Assembly: GCA_914767885.1 (NCBI GenBank) | Contig: CAJZBQ010000002.1 | Coordinates: forward strand, 992,001 to 1,056,000 | From: Blepharisma stoltei | Lineage: Eukaryota; Ciliophora; Heterotrichea; Heterotrichida; Blepharismidae | Length of the DNA: 64,000 nucleotides | Reading direction: 5' to 3' | In this document: positions 47,590 to 58,667 of the stretch, piece after piece | Layout: each line of letters begins with the position of its first letter | How positions within the stretch are numbered: the first letter of the stretch is position 1 | The notes under the pieces: model-generated | Seen by the model: only the letters and a program-made list of their open reading frames with translations | Databases searched by the model: none | Told to the model about the DNA's origin: nothing | Position numbers and translations under genes: made by a program

Positions 47590-48050
47590 TTCATTAAAAC
47601 GGTGTCTTGAGTCAATATATCCTCATAATACCTTTGTTGTACACCTGCAATAGAACTATGAGATCTTGATAAGGAAAACAGAGCTCGAAAAATCCGGGCT
47701 AATTTAGCGGCACAGAGAGGCTATCCTTTCTCTCACCCAGATCGTCTTTTATTAGGTGAGTTAAACTTGGGAGGCTCAGCAATACCTAGGACATCTCACT
47801 AGACCAATTAGACAGCTTCCTATTGTGATACCAGCATTTTGTCTTAGGCTTTGAGTTTCTGATTTGGCCTCAAAATGAGAAGGAATTTAAATTTCTAAGT
47901 CACCCTGAATAGACGTTTTTTATGTTGACCTTTCTAATTCCAGATAATAAGAGAAGATCTTTGTTAGAAGTAGCGACAAGTGCAGGACTGTGTGCAGAAC
48001 TGGTTGAAAAGCGATCAGCGTTAATAGAAGCGTGGCCTACACTATAATTA
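47590..48050 (+). mobile_element. SINE-like insertion in ABCG copy 6
   Basis: The insert starts ttcattaaaacggtgtcttg and is flanked by an imperfect 14-bp duplication (attgtattaccaat and aatgcatttccaat). It interrupts the ATPase domain between DNLIGN and the signature motif. There is no known protein. Confidence 0.6.
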
Positions 48051-48382
48051 ATTAATGCTAATGCATTTCCAATTAAATTGTCTGCTATTTTTGCTATGTT
48101 TAGATCGCTAAGAATCTCTTCTACTTTTGCTAATCTTTCTTTAGCATTTCCAGGACATCTCAAAGCTGCATAGAACATTAAGCAGTCCCTTGGGGTTAGA
48201 ACTGGTAATAAAATATCATCTTGAGTCACATAAGCTGCATATTTACTTATGCTGATCTCTTTTGTGTCTTTTCCATTAGCTGTAATCGTCCCAGTTCTTT
48301 CTGTCTGGCCTGCACTTGTTACCCTATTTGCCAAAATATTCAAAAGCGAGGTCTTCCCTGACCCAGATGAGCCCATAATCGC

Positions 48383-48454
48383 TATCCCCTCTAAAATTGG
48401 ATTAATTTTTATTTTTTATTATATATTTTAAATATAAAATCCAATTAAATAGTA
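48383..48454 (-). other. IES, 72 bp, in ABCG copy 6
   Basis: The segment is TA-bounded with an internal inverted repeat (aattggatt/aatccaatt). Its removal joins GEFL to AIMGSSGSGK, restoring Walker A. Confidence 0.78.
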
Positions 48455-48688
48455 TAAAAACTCCCCAGGATTTGCATGCCCAGACACGCTTTTCAAAATC
48501 TGTATAGTTTTCCCTTTAGTAGACGCATAATAATTTATATTTTCCCATGATAGTTTCACATATCTGCCAATGTGATCTTCAGCTTTTAAAGGAGTTTTTA
48601 GGCTCTGCTCACTATTTTGACTATCAGAATTCACATATTCTCTTGGAGTCTCTTCACTATCTCTTGAATAAATTTTATTATCAATCAT

Positions 48689-49321
48689 TATAATGCCATT
48701 TTGAATAGTGGCTGGTCCTTTTATACATGTGAGTACGTCATAAGAAATTTGTTTACGTCATAGAATATTTTTGTCATATCTTTGGGGAAATAATAATTGA
48801 TATAACTCTTATATAAGTGCTAGGCACTGGGGATCTTTAATTTATTGTGTTCTATGGGGTTGCTTATTACTAGCATTAAATTCTTATGGGTAAATAAGGT
48901 GTTTATAATGTTAAATTCCTATATAAGACTATGGGCTATACTAAGCGTGCCTTATATGGATTTTATGCTAGAAAAGACCTTTATAGTTATGTATATTATA
49001 GTAGACATATAAAAAATAAATGGCTATTTTATAATTAAATGATTACATTTATCTTGATAGATATATTCATATATAGTGTTTTTGAAATTTTTAGTGCACA
49101 TCAATTAGATTTTGACACTTATAAAACAATCAATAATAAAAGCATAATAAATTTTAAATCTTATTCAGTCGCTTAATAAAGCCTTTTTAAGTATCTATAG
49201 CCTCTTATGAAAGTTTTTAAAAAAAGATGATACGATTAAGCATCATCTTAAAAATGGATTTTCTTTTGTCTTAAAATTCGAGACTGTTCTATTAAAATTT
49301 CAGTTTTTTAAATCATCCCAA
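48689..49321. other. intergenic between ABCG copy 6 and the EFHB-like gene
   Basis: This is a divergent promoter region, AT-rich, with no element or RNA recognised. It marks the end of the repetitive block; genes to the right are conserved and closely packed. Confidence 0.5.
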
Positions 49322-50687
49322 ATGGCCCTCAGACCATTTCAAGCTTCTTATTACTCAAATTCCGGTTTCTTAAACCAGCCCAGAAACAACGCAAACCTCC
49401 CTCCTGCAGGCCTTATTATCTCAATCCCAGACGAAGGTGCCGAATCCTGCATAAAGCCCTCCCCTCCCCGTACCTCAACTCCCCCAAATATAAAAAAATT
49501 CCGAATAAGCTTCAATGAAGAGCCTGGTGCTAAACAAATTCACTATGGAATTGCTGATGATCCTCTCCCTCCAACAAATTTCACATATGGCAAAAAAACC
49601 CACAGCTCTGACCACGTCCATGACGTAATTAAGCCAAATACTCTCCAAGGCCTCACAGAATTTGCTAATAAATTAAAAGAAGACAAATATGCTTCAAGCA
49701 AAAGAGAACCGTTAGGAAAATCTATGCTGAGAAATTATCAAATGCCAAGCGCTGTAAATGACCCTAATTTTAAATTTGGGGTAAAAACAGTTAACAGTGA
49801 AAGTGCTTATTCAGTGATTTTTCCAAATAATGAGAAAAATACTGAAAATGATGAGGTGAGGAGGCTATATTATAAGTCTCATGGGGTAACTGAAGCGGGG
49901 GAGCAGATAAAAAGGGATTATAGATGGCCAGTTGATAAATATGAGCATAGATTTGGCCTTCCTGACCCTAAGCAGCTTAATGGGGCTGCAATTTCATTGC
50001 AGCCTGAATGCTATGGGAGTTCTCACCCGAAAACTGTCATTGTACAGAAAGCCGTAGAAGATTTTAGGGCAACCACACATGAAGGACTTGGAAGACCTCG
50101 AAACTTAGGCCAAGGAAAGCCGAATCTGCCTGAAGACCATGCTTTTGGGGCTTCAATTCATAGAAGAAATGAATGGACTGCTAAACAATGTATACATGGG
50201 CAGCCTAATGAAAGAGAAGTACAGCCTGATCCAGATTTAGGGAAAACTAATAGGTTTGGGTTTCGAAATATTGTAAAGGAAGGAGATGAAGACAGACAAT
50301 TTGGCGTCCCTACAATCAGGAATGATATACCTAAAAAAGCATTTAAATCAGTAGCAGACCCAAATAATAAATTTTTTTTTAAATTAAATTTTATTTAAAA
50401 ATAATTTTTGGTAATTTTTTGGATCCACAAATAATTATGGAGACGAAGCTTCAGCTGTGCAGCTGCTTTACCCTGATTTTTGGCTTCGATATGGGATCTC
50501 TCCAGATGAATTCAAAAGAGAAAGGCCTAAAGAAGAAATCAAAGACTTATTCGAATCTGCTGGTCTAGAAATAAAACGTGGGAAATTTGAAGCAGTCTCT
50601 TCAAAAGCAATCCAATTTTATAAATCTCTGTCTTTAGAATCCTTTATACACGCTTTAAGGTGGTATGAGTCTCAAGGACTATTTTAA
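49322..50687 (+). CDS. EFHB/CFAP21-like axonemal microtubule inner protein
   Basis: The protein has the EFHB pattern of proline-rich repeats around microtubule-binding motifs: FGVKTVNSESAYSVIFPN, YKSHGVTEAGEQIKRDYRW, HRFGLPDPKQLNG, HAFGASIHRRNEW, RFGFRNIVKEGDEDRQFGVP, then LYPDFWLRYGISPDEF and a helical end. EFHB is found inside doublet microtubules of cilia, fitting a heavily ciliated cell. A 67-bp IES at 50361-50427 splits DPNN from YGDEAS. After removal there are 433 codons including TAA, 432 aa. The C-terminal EF-hand part of animal EFHB is not evident, so it is either shorter or diverged. Confidence 0.78.
50361..50427 (+). other. IES, 67 bp, in the EFHB-like gene
   Basis: An 8-bp direct repeat CAAATAAT lies at 50361-50368 and 50428-50435. 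Deleting one copy plus the AT-rich interior joins DPNN to YGDEASAVQLL in frame. Confidence 0.8.
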
Positions 50688-50764
50688 CTATTATAAGTTT
50701 CTATTATCCCTTCATCTATAAATATCTCAATAATAAAGATAAGTCTATTTTTTAAAAAATTACT

Positions 50765-51484
50765 ATGAAATCATATATAAAAATGTCATATGATACTGCT
50801 ATCACTATATTTTCGCCCGATGGACATCTATTTCAAGTAGAATACGCAATGGAAGCAGTCCGCAAAGGCCGCTGTGCAGTTGGTGTTCAAGGGGTAGACT
50901 GCATAGTCCTCGCAGTTGAAAGAAAAGCTGCAGCAAAACTTCAAGACACCAGGACAGTCAAAAAAATCCACATTCTTGATGAAGGAATTGCATTAGCGTT
51001 CGCAGGACTTACAGCAGACGCCAGAGTCCTATGTGACAAAGCCAGGGTAGAATGCCAAAGTTTCAGACTTACAATGGAAGACCCACCCTCAGCGGAATAT
51101 ATTGCAAGACATATAGCAAGGACACAACAAGAATACACCCAAAAAGGAGGAGTCAGGCCTTATGGAGTTTCCACTTTAGTCGTAGGATTTGGAAGGGCTG
51201 GAGAGCCTAAACTATTTATGACTGAGCCATCTGGAAGCTTTAGTGCTTGGAAAGCTCAAGCGATTGGGAAAAATTCGAAAAATGTGGTGGAATTTTTAGA
51301 GAAAAATTACCAGGAAAATTTGTCAATGGATTTAACGTTAAAATTAGCTATTAAAGGACTACTGGAGGTGGTAGAAAGCGGAAGCAGGAATATTGAGGTA
51401 GCAGTAATGCAAAGGGCAGGGCTACAGATGTTGGAGGACGAAGTGGTGCAGAAATTGATATCAGAAATTGAAGCTGAAGCTTAA
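50765..51484 (+). CDS. PSMA7: 20S proteasome subunit alpha type-7 (alpha4)
   Basis: This is a structural alpha-ring subunit of the 20S proteasome. The sequence is clear: [112 protein letters not shown] and EFLEKNY. The ATG at 50783 gives the usual MSYD start; the ATG at 50765 adds six residues and may not be used. There are no introns or IESs, 239 aa at most. The gene begins 77 bp after the EFHB-like stop. Confidence 0.95.
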   Translation: MKSYIKMSYDTAITIFSPDGHLFQVEYAMEAVRKGRCAVGVQGVDCIVLAVERKAAAKLQDTRTVKKIHILDEGIALAFAGLTADARVLCDKARVECQSFRLTMEDPPSAEYIARHIARTQQEYTQKGGVRPYGVSTLVVGFGRAGEPKLFMTEPSGSFSAWKAQAIGKNSKNVVEFLEKNYQENLSMDLTLKLAIKGLLEVVESGSRNIEVAVMQRAGLQMLEDEVVQKLISEIEAEA

Positions 51485-51510
51485 TAAGTTAGGATTATTC
51501 GAAAATTTTA

Positions 51511-52685
51511 TTACAAGAATTTAGAATTCATGTAGTTGCTGATTATTTCATTTTGGAATTTTTTAGGGAGGATATCGCCTTTGTACTTCCAGACTCGCTT
51601 GCTGCGGAGTTTGCAGCCGACAAAATAAGAAGTATCTCATCGGTCCTTTTTTAGTTTTTCTAGTGATTTTGTATAGAAATTTAGCTCAATAAGGGCTTTT
51701 CAGCTTGAAAATCTGCTTTTATTTAATAATAAAATATAAAAAAAAATTATTTTATAAGTTTACATTTCTTTATGACGATATATCATATAAATTTTTCATA
51801 GCTTCTTTTCTCATAGCTTTTTCTCTATTTATATGCTCACTTATAGGCAGCTGTTCTAGCTCATTTTCTAATGAAGACTCTTCATATTTATTTATCGCCT
51901 TCACAAGTATTTTTACCTCTTCATTCGGTTTTAGTCCTTTTGATGACGATTTTGGGACTTTTGGAGTCTCAAAATGATTAAATTCTAAGCAAGAAGAAAT
52001 AATTTCATTTATATGGACAAGCTGAGGAGATGAACAATTTGTGTTAGGATTCGAAGCATTTGCTGCTGTTATACCTTAATAAATTATTTTCTATAAAAAT
52101 CATCAGATTATTTATATATTGGCGAAATTAATATAATTTTTTATATATATGTTTTGGGGATGACTTGCTTTCAGATATCATAAAATACCTTTGCTTTAGG
52201 TGTGAAGATGACCGATATTTATTCGGAGATTCTCGAGACCTAACTGGACTTATTGATCGTGAATCTGGTCAAGGCGACAACCCACCTGGCTGATGTGGGC
52301 TACATGTTAGTACAGAATCATTCATGTTCCTTATTTCATTTCTATTCGCAATCGTAGATTGCGACCTATCAGTCAGCCCTCTATAAACTTTTTTTAAATA
52401 TCTCGGCGATTTTAAATATTTACTCTGCGTAACAAACTCTTTTCAAATTTTTTCTCTTTTCTGCGACTGCGATTTTACTGTTTTTGACCGAATTTTAAAT
52501 TTCTCCTTCGGAGAAATTTCTTTTAACGAACAATGTAATTTTGCTATTAAATCTTCTCGTTCTTTGTCAAAGCTTTTTTGCATAAGATTCATTTCTTCGA
52601 CAGCGCGATCGTAATTTCTAGGTGGGCAATGCAGCTTTCGTTGGCTGGCTCCTCTTAGTTCTAGTCTTTTTCTTAAACTGTTCAT
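51511..52685 (-). CDS. basic protein of unknown function
   Basis: Joining three open segments across two IESs (52074-52149, 76 bp; about 51725-51779) gives roughly 347 aa. It starts MNSLRKRLELRGASQRKLHC with Lys/Arg-rich helical sequence, has a Ser/Pro/Arg-rich middle (RSISPVRSRESPNKYRSSS) and ends RFSSWKALIELNFYTKSLEK...VWKYKGDILPKKFQNEII. TGA is Trp in REKIWKEF and LSPWPDS. No domain is recognised. It converges on the proteasome gene with 26 bp between stops. Confidence 0.65.
52074..52149 (-). other. IES, 76 bp
   Basis: TA-bounded within TATATA tracts. Its deletion joins SPKHI to TAANASNPN in frame and removes a TAA. Confidence 0.65.
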
Positions 52686-52846
52686 ATAGGTGAGGTGAGC
52701 TATTAGCTTTCTATTAGAAATAATTTACTTTAAAAAATGAATTACTATTGACAAGTCGGCGAAATAAACTCTAATGGGGCTAAAAGCCTTACTGAACAAT
52801 AATCTTTTCATGTGATTTTTCGTTTATCACTGGCAGATCCATAATA

Positions 52847-53200
52847 TTAATTATCTTTTGATATTATATAAACTCCAATTATCATCAGCAAAGCTCCTAA
52901 ACCCCATGTAAGAGACAGGTATTCTGAGTAGACCAGGTAGCCGAAAACAGCAGAACTCATATAATTGCAGGTAAAATTGATGACAGTCGCTTTTGAAGCG
53001 CCAAGGTCTTTTAAGCTCTGCATGAAAAATTTGATCATCAAAGAGTTTAATACCAGCATAATGATTATGCAAGCTATTTTTAAGGACAATTCTTCATAGT
53101 ATAAAAACTCGCCCCAGTAAAATGACTGAAACCCAAATTTCCCAAACGCTCCAGCTGTGGCTGCAAACACTCCTGCTAAGATGCTTGAAGTAATTTTCAT
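52847..53200 (-). CDS. TMEM42-like membrane protein
   Basis: The 117-aa product has four hydrophobic helices in the EamA/TMEM42 pattern: ILAGVFAATAGAFGKFGF, ACIIIMLVLNSLMIKFFM, GASKATVINFTCNYMSSAVFG and SLTWGLGALLMIIGVYII. TMEM42 proteins are small relatives of drug/metabolite transporters, substrate unknown. No intron or IES is needed. The gene lies between two unrelated minus-strand genes. Confidence 0.78.
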   Translation of the reverse strand: MKITSSILAGVFAATAGAFGKFGFQSFYWGEFLYYEELSLKIACIIIMLVLNSLMIKFFMQSLKDLGASKATVINFTCNYMSSAVFGYLVYSEYLSLTWGLGALLMIIGVYIISKDN

Positions 53201-53302
53201 TTATAGCATAGATAAATTGTCATGAAAATATTTTTTCTATATAATAAAAAATCTGGTGTTGTAAATAATTTAATATTAGATATAGATATTCCAATGCGAA
53301 AA

Positions 53303-54461
53303 TTAAAAGCTGTCACTATCGTTTTCTTCTTCTGCTTCATATGCTTCTTCTTCGTTTTCTTCTTCGCTTTCTTCTTCGCTTTCTTCTTCATTTTCTTCTT
53401 CCTCTTCACTGCTTGAGTACGCAACCATTGTTTTTCTGCCTTTAAACCACACTTCTTTCATTTTCTTTTCCTTTTTCACCCCTTCTATTTTCGGTATTTC
53501 AATTTCCTCAATTTTTCCATTAACTTTTGGCTTACTCCCCCTCCGTGAGCGAGCAAAAACCTTTTGTTCGCTCAGGGAGGGGGGTGAATTTTTTTTTAAA
53601 AAATTTTATAGTAAATTTTTTTTCAAATTAAAACAATTCTAATTTGTAAAATTTGGAAAGCGATTATTTAATTTAATTTGTAAAATTTATGCTTTAAAAT
53701 GCAATCTGTTTAAAATTAACCAGAATTAGCAAGAGATTTCATTATACTAATTATCACTTATATATATCAATTTATTTTTTCATAAAATTTTTTGTATTAA
53801 AAAAATTTTTGTTGGGTTTTTAGTCAAAAAATAGAGATTTTACTGATGATTTTATTCGCTCACAGAGGGGGAAGTTAGGGACATCTTCATCAGGTATTAC
53901 TTTTATATCATCAAAATTTGGTATTGGCACTCCTGGTGCGACTTCTTTTCATTCTTCTTCCTCTTCATTTCCTTTAGCTTGAAACAAAAAATTCCCATCC
54001 CCAAGCGACACTTGGAAATGCATGACCCCTTCATCTAAATTTTCTTCATTAAAATCCATATCAGGCAAAAACTCTTTAACTCTAGTCCTTATTTTAGTAA
54101 AAGTGTCTTTTAATGAGTGCTTTAGAATGCAAAATCCACTAGGTGTTATCTCTTCTCCTGTAATTGAAATTGATTTTTGGACTGTAAAATCGACATTTGA
54201 AGTGTCAAGATAATTCTTATTTTCACGATTTGTAGATAATAATTCTGTTGCTGTCATTTCTTCAATGGTAGATTTAATTAAATTTTGGGGAATTTTGATT
54301 TCTGCTTTTGCGGGAACTAATTTATTTTGACGTGAACAGTGAATGTGGGTTCATCTCTTGCGGAGTTCGTCTTGAGACTTTCCAAGCTCTCTAGCGATTT
54401 TTTGGAAGTCAAATTTATATTTTATAACTAAATCTGATAGCCTTTTGTCTAGCGCCTCCAT
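53303..54461 (-). CDS. SANT/Myb-like protein with acidic tail
   Basis: The N terminus MEALDKRLSDLVIKYKFDFQ KIARELGKSQDELRKRWTHIH (space added; W is TGA) looks like one Myb/SANT helix-turn-helix. A middle region follows, then KPKVNGKIEEIEIPK and a long Glu/Ser-rich acidic tail. Such proteins often bind chromatin or DNA; the specific role is unknown. A family A MITE (53533-53875) interrupts the gene; removing it with one TA joins EDVPK to PKVNGK, leaving 272 codons including TAA, 271 aa. The stop codon of the neighbour at 54476 lies just upstream of this start. Confidence 0.68.
53533..53875. mobile_element. MITE-like IES, family A, 343 bp
   Basis: Edges TACTCCCCCTCCGTGAGCG and cacagagggggaagtta, TA at both sides. 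Here the inverted pair is at the left end, so the element lies in the opposite orientation to the 21.3-kb copy. Its excision restores a single open frame on the minus strand. Confidence 0.85.
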
Positions 54462-54475
54462 GAATTAATTTATAA

Positions 54476-56923
54476 TTATTTTTTAGGCTTTACCACAGTT
54501 TTTTTACGAGATTTTTTGTGGTTTTTAGATCTTTTAGGAGGGTCATAAAAAATTTCAGCTGATAAATCTACAGAAAACTCAACACCTTCGGTTGGCTGAG
54601 TTGCTGCGATTTCGTTTTCTGTTGTTTCTTCTTTGTCTTCTTCAAAATCATTTACAGGTTTAGCAAGATTATTAATTGGGTCTTTTTTAAGCCTGGTATC
54701 ACCTTTCCCAAGAATTTTTTTTTCTGCTGAAATTATTCTTTCCCATTGAAGTCTAGATTTTTCAGCTTTTTCAACTAAACTTTTCATAGTGGCTTTATCA
54801 GTATAAAGCTTCAGTATAGGTTTGGGAGGAAGCTTATCTTGTAAATAAATTTTTTTGCCTGTAATTCATTCTTCCATATCCCTTTCAATTACACTCGATA
54901 AAAATTCTTTAGTTATTTTATGCTATTTTAGCTGAATTTAGATACTAATTTTACCTATTTATAAAGCTGTTATTTAATTTAATTCGTATATCGACTTTTT
55001 GGTGATAGCTTTTGGACTCCGAAGCATACATAATTAAATGATTTCTTAAAAATTCCTTTATAAAATGATTCCTTACTAAAGGAGGCACCCATGACCTTGT
55101 CCCTCCATGAACTTGTATATATTTCGTATGCAGTTCTTTTTCAATTCTTTGCCACAATTTTTTAAGTGCTTTTAATTTTGCTTTTCTTATTATATAGGCA
55201 TCTTTTCATATTTTTTGTACTAATTTTATTTTTCCTCTCCAATAAAATATTAAGCTGAAAATTTTTTTACTAAACATCATCCTATCAATAATTTCACAGA
55301 CCATTTTGGCTTCTCTATGGCCTTTGTTCTGGGTGCGATTTCTTATATAAGGAACAAGCAATCTCTTTATGGTTTCCATTGCTTTTTGTATTTTTTGGGT
55401 TTTCATGCGTCTAGAGATTCTTCCTATAGACTTAGAGACGGTTCGAAATAAAGAGTTTAGCCTTGTTTTATTTTTTTGTGTTTTTATTTTTTTTGAAAAT
55501 CTGCACTGCAGAGATGTACAAATCCCTATTGATACTGCAATAACAAGCCAAGCCTTCCCTATTATATCATAGTCTTTTTTATACTTAAATTGCTCAAATC
55601 TTTTTTGTTTTTCTAAATATTTATTCTTAATTTCTTCATGTTTTTTCTCATCTAAAAATTTTTTGACTTTTCGTATCTGATATTCCCTTTCTTTTTTTTC
55701 TTTAAATTTATCTGATAAAAGATTTTTGAATTCTTCTGGGGTGAATTTTGAGAGGTTTTTGTTTTTTTTGATTAATTTGTTTATTTGGACTCTTCTAGAC
55801 TCACTAAGATAGAGAGATTTTGGGTACAAGACGTCGGCTCTTTCTTCGTCAGTAGAAGTAAATCTTGGTGTAGGGGAAAATCTGAAAGATGGGCCAGATG
55901 TTGGAGTATTTGAAACATAACTGTTTAAAATAAATTAACAGTGAATTCGACCCTTAATAGCTAAAAAAATATTAATGTTAAGTATTATTATAAAAAAAAA
56001 TTAAAAAAAAATTAATTGTGAGCAATATATAGCTTCCTGGTCCCAATTTTTTTTCATGGCATAATCCTTCGCTGAGGACTCTTAATTTTTGATTATTGTT
56101 CCCAACAGCTGGATTTTTAAGTTGAGCTTTCAGATTGTGCCATTCTGGGGTTTTTGTGCTTAGATAGTTAATAACGCTGTCAAGATCTTTAAAGGTTTTT
56201 GGCTTGAAGTCTTTGGAGTTATTTTTTCGTGTATGTTTTTCTTTCATATACATTAAAATGGTAAGGCGAACAAGCCCACCCTCTTAGCACCTGTAACCAA
56301 GGGACTTTGAAGTGTAATATGTATCCGGTCGGCTTTACTTGGTTCGGTCGAGCGCAATGTCTGGTTTGAGACTGCAATCTCACATCCAGGTCAAGGTTTA
56401 TCTCGGAGGGATAGCAGTACCAATGAGGTTCCTCCTCCTGGCCAATTGGGAACATTCCCCAGCGCGATACCAGGCGTTGCGTCCAGGGCCACGAAATTTC
56501 CTTATTTTTCCACAGGTGACCAGAAAATTCGTTTTTTCGAATTTTCTGGAGCCAATCCCCGTCGACGTATGGCATGGTGCCTCTGACTCACGGGAAACAA
56601 GTGCAAACCCTCGTCCATGGGAAGCAGCACAATGAGAGGCCGTGCTCAGACTGGTAAATAAACAGCTTAGCTTTAGGGAGGTGAATGGGCTGACCAAAGA
56701 GCCTGCAGGATCTTTTCAATAATCCTAATTAAGTTTAAGTATGCTTTTCTTTCCTTCTTAGAAGACTCATTTGGCGATGATGGAATAATGTAGGAGTTCT
56801 TGATTTCGGCCTAGCTATTTCAGGAGTATCTAGCCCAGTTTCGCTATCTCCAAAGCTTGTGTATATTTTTTCATCAAAGCTATAATCAATTCGGCTTAAA
56901 TTGAATTTTCTATCTTCAAGCAT
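54476..56923 (-). CDS. STPGR-like basic protein, three interruptions
   Basis: The N-terminal part contains KKLGPGSYVSNTPTSGPSF and RFSPTPRF, resembling a sperm-tail PG-rich (STPGR/SHIPPO) repeat found in proteins of ciliary microtubules. The rest is very basic and helical (Lys/Arg-rich from about residue 200), ending in a Lys-rich tail KKSRKKTVVKPKK. Interruptions are an IES at 54916-54961 (46 bp), an IES at 55920-56031 (112 bp) and a GC-rich insertion at 56234-56741 (508 bp). Removing all three gives 594 codons including TAA, 593 aa, with TGA as Trp in VQKIWKDAY and MEEWITGK. The function is inferred only from the single STPGR-like repeat. Confidence 0.65.
54916..54961 (-). other. short IES, 46 bp
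   Basis: AT-rich, TA-bounded and containing several stops; removal joins NNSFI to TKEFLSSVIERD. Confidence 0.65.
55920..56031 (-). other. IES, 112 bp
   Basis: TA-bounded; removal joins GPGSY to VSNTPTSGPSF within the STPGR-like repeat, which is strong support for the boundaries. Confidence 0.75.
56234..56741 (+). mobile_element. GC-rich SINE-like insertion with 15-bp target duplication, in coding sequence
   Basis: The minus-strand repeat GAAAGAAAA(G/A)CATAC flanks the insert with one mismatch. The insert starts acattaaaatggtaaggc on the plus strand and shares ACCAATGAGGTTCCTC and a GACCAGAAAATT(C/T)GTTTTT hairpin block with the VPS13 insertion. The repeat contains a TA, and removal joins LRRKEKHT to RKNNSKDF in frame. 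The ORFs visible inside it have no known domains. Confidence 0.75.
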
Positions 56924-57236
56924 TTTTCATAATTAAATACTCTCAATCATAATAAAATTATTTTTTTACAATTTTTTGTCTAAAATTATAAAAATTCATT
57001 AAAATAGATATATTATTTTTATCATCACCACTCTTAAATCACAATAAACCAATATTCTATTTACATAAAATTTAAAAATAACATACAAATTTTCCATTTA
57101 ATTTAATTTTTTATATAATATTCATTTTTCTTATTATATTTCCAATACAAAAATTTACCATCTCTAGAAAATTACAGTAAACTTAATTCTTAATTCTCAA
57201 TACTCCAAAATGTTATCCAATCCAATAACATAAATA
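56924..57236. other. divergent intergenic region
   Basis: A very AT-rich region between the STPGR-like and V-ATPase starts, probably holding both promoters. Nothing else was recognised. Confidence 0.5.
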
Positions 57237-58667
57237 ATGGCAGTCTCAAGAGACAGGTTGATGGCTTATTCAATAGTCTTTAACGTCCATCCCGAAGCAT
57301 ATTCCAGTCTTTCTATCTATATGAAGCCAAATGTCCATCAAATAGAAGCTGCAGGCTCCATAGGCCGTGGACAATCTGATATCTACACCTCATTTATGGT
57401 AAGCAATCTTGACGAGCAGCGCAGAAGAATTGCAGAAGACCCAATTCCAATATATCGCACCTTATTTTCTCTATTAGACTGTACAAGTGACGATGAAATT
57501 TTTGCACAAAGTCTTTTGGCGACAATTGATGGAATCATCCAAGATGACAGTCGACAAGTTTTAAGCCTAATTCAGCTGGCGACAGGCAGGGAGACCTTTA
57601 ATGTTATCAATTTATTGGTGAGATTTGCAAGTACTTATGCTTTTAAGGTAAATATTATAGGAATAAATAGATAAATGCTATAGGGGTATTTATTTTTAAT
57701 AGATTATAAAACAATTCCTATTATTGTAGGGGCTGCTAGTCATATTCTTTCCACAATACTAGGAGAACTTATATTAAGAAATCGTGAAAACCCTGGAGAC
57801 TATGTAACTCAAGCTTCAAGACTGGTGGATTCTTTAATAAACCAAGGCATGGAAAGCACTTTACCTTTAGAAGAAGCCACTTATTGTTTTTTACCTCTTT
57901 TTAAGATTGATGCAGTTAGAAGAGAATTTTTAAGGACAGGCGGCTTAAGGACTATTCTTGTTCCTTTGCTTGACCAAAAATCAGGGATCCATCAGCCTAT
58001 TTATGCAGCGATTTGTTGCTTATGGATGATCTCTTTTGATGAAGACTCTTATGAGTTTTTTATAAGAAGTGACTATAATTTAATTGGAAAAATCATAAAA
58101 GAGCTTAGAAGAACAGATAAAGAAAAAGTCATCAGAGTTGCCTTAGGCATTTTAAAAAATTTATCAGCTGGTGAAGGGACTGTAGAAATTATGATTGAAA
58201 ATAAGCTAGTCGAAATAATAGATAATTTATCAAAAAGAATATTAAAAGATCCAGATGTTACAGAATTAGTCAAGGATCTTGGAGACATTTTAGTCAGCAA
58301 TGTAAAGCTATTTTCATCGTTTGATAAATGGCTTAAAGAAGTAGAAAGAGGAGACTTAGTGCCTGGAGTAACCCACACTGAAGCTTTTTGGAAGGAAAAT
58401 GCAAAACATTTGGAAAATGACAGTTTTGGGCCGGTGAAAAAACTTGTCCAGCTGCTGAATTCAGAAAGTGTACAGACTGTAGCTTTGGCACTTGCAGATA
58501 TTGGAGAGTTTGCGAGATTCCATCCATATGGAAAAACAGTTGCTAGCAAGTTAGGAGCAAAAATCAAGGCGATGGAGCTGATGCAAAATCCTAATAAAGA
58601 TGTGAATGGAGCAGCTTTGCTTTGTATCCAGAAAATTATGATACAGAATTGGCAAAGCATTTCGTAA
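57237..58667 (+). CDS. ATP6V1H: V-type proton ATPase subunit H
   Basis: Subunit H (Vma13) is the armadillo-like regulator that couples V1 to V0 in acidifying compartments. Matches include FKVDYKTIPIIVGAASHILS, LPLEEATYCFLPLFKIDAVR, LKNLSAGEGTVEIMI, DKWLKEVERGDLVPGVTHTEAFWKEN (given here in part), ALADIGEFARFHPYGK and AALLCIQKIMIQNW. The extreme N terminus is shorter than in yeast or human. A 51-bp IES (57649-57699) splits YAFKV from DYKTIP. After removal there are 460 codons including TAA, 459 aa. Confidence 0.93.
57649..57699 (+). other. short IES, 51 bp, in the V-ATPase gene
   Basis: The segment begins TAAATATTATAGG and ends TTTTTAA before TA. It looks at first like an intron because it follows AAGG and starts one base after a G, but GT...AG removal would break the frame, while TA-to-TA removal restores it. 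Confidence 0.75.

Larger units (their letters stand above)
45713..48688 (-). pseudogene. ABCG half-transporter copy 6, with insertions and a frameshift
   Basis: The start segment (GRYVKLSWENINYYAST), Walker A GSSGSGKTSLLNIL, DEPTSGLDS (CIITLDEP) and the membrane domain with intron 45920-45934 are present. Two IESs (46543-46757 and 48383-48454) and two retroelement-like insertions (about 46000-46277 and 47590-48050) interrupt it. In the ABC signature a base is missing in the A-run (GGEKKGLV then stop), so the frame is broken even after all insertions are removed. It is the most divergent copy of the array. Confidence 0.8.

Noticed and set aside
53222-53416. Phe-rich plus-strand ORF
   Set aside because: It is the antisense shadow of the Glu-rich acidic tail of the SANT-like gene.
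56339-56697. GC-rich ORFs of about 100 codons
   Set aside because: They are inside the 56.2-56.7 kb SINE-like insertion and are not shared in frame with related copies.
57649-57701. A GT...AG intron in the V-ATPase gene
   Set aside because: Removal from GT to AG breaks the frame, and the length does not fit the 15-16 nt introns; TA-to-TA removal restores the frame.
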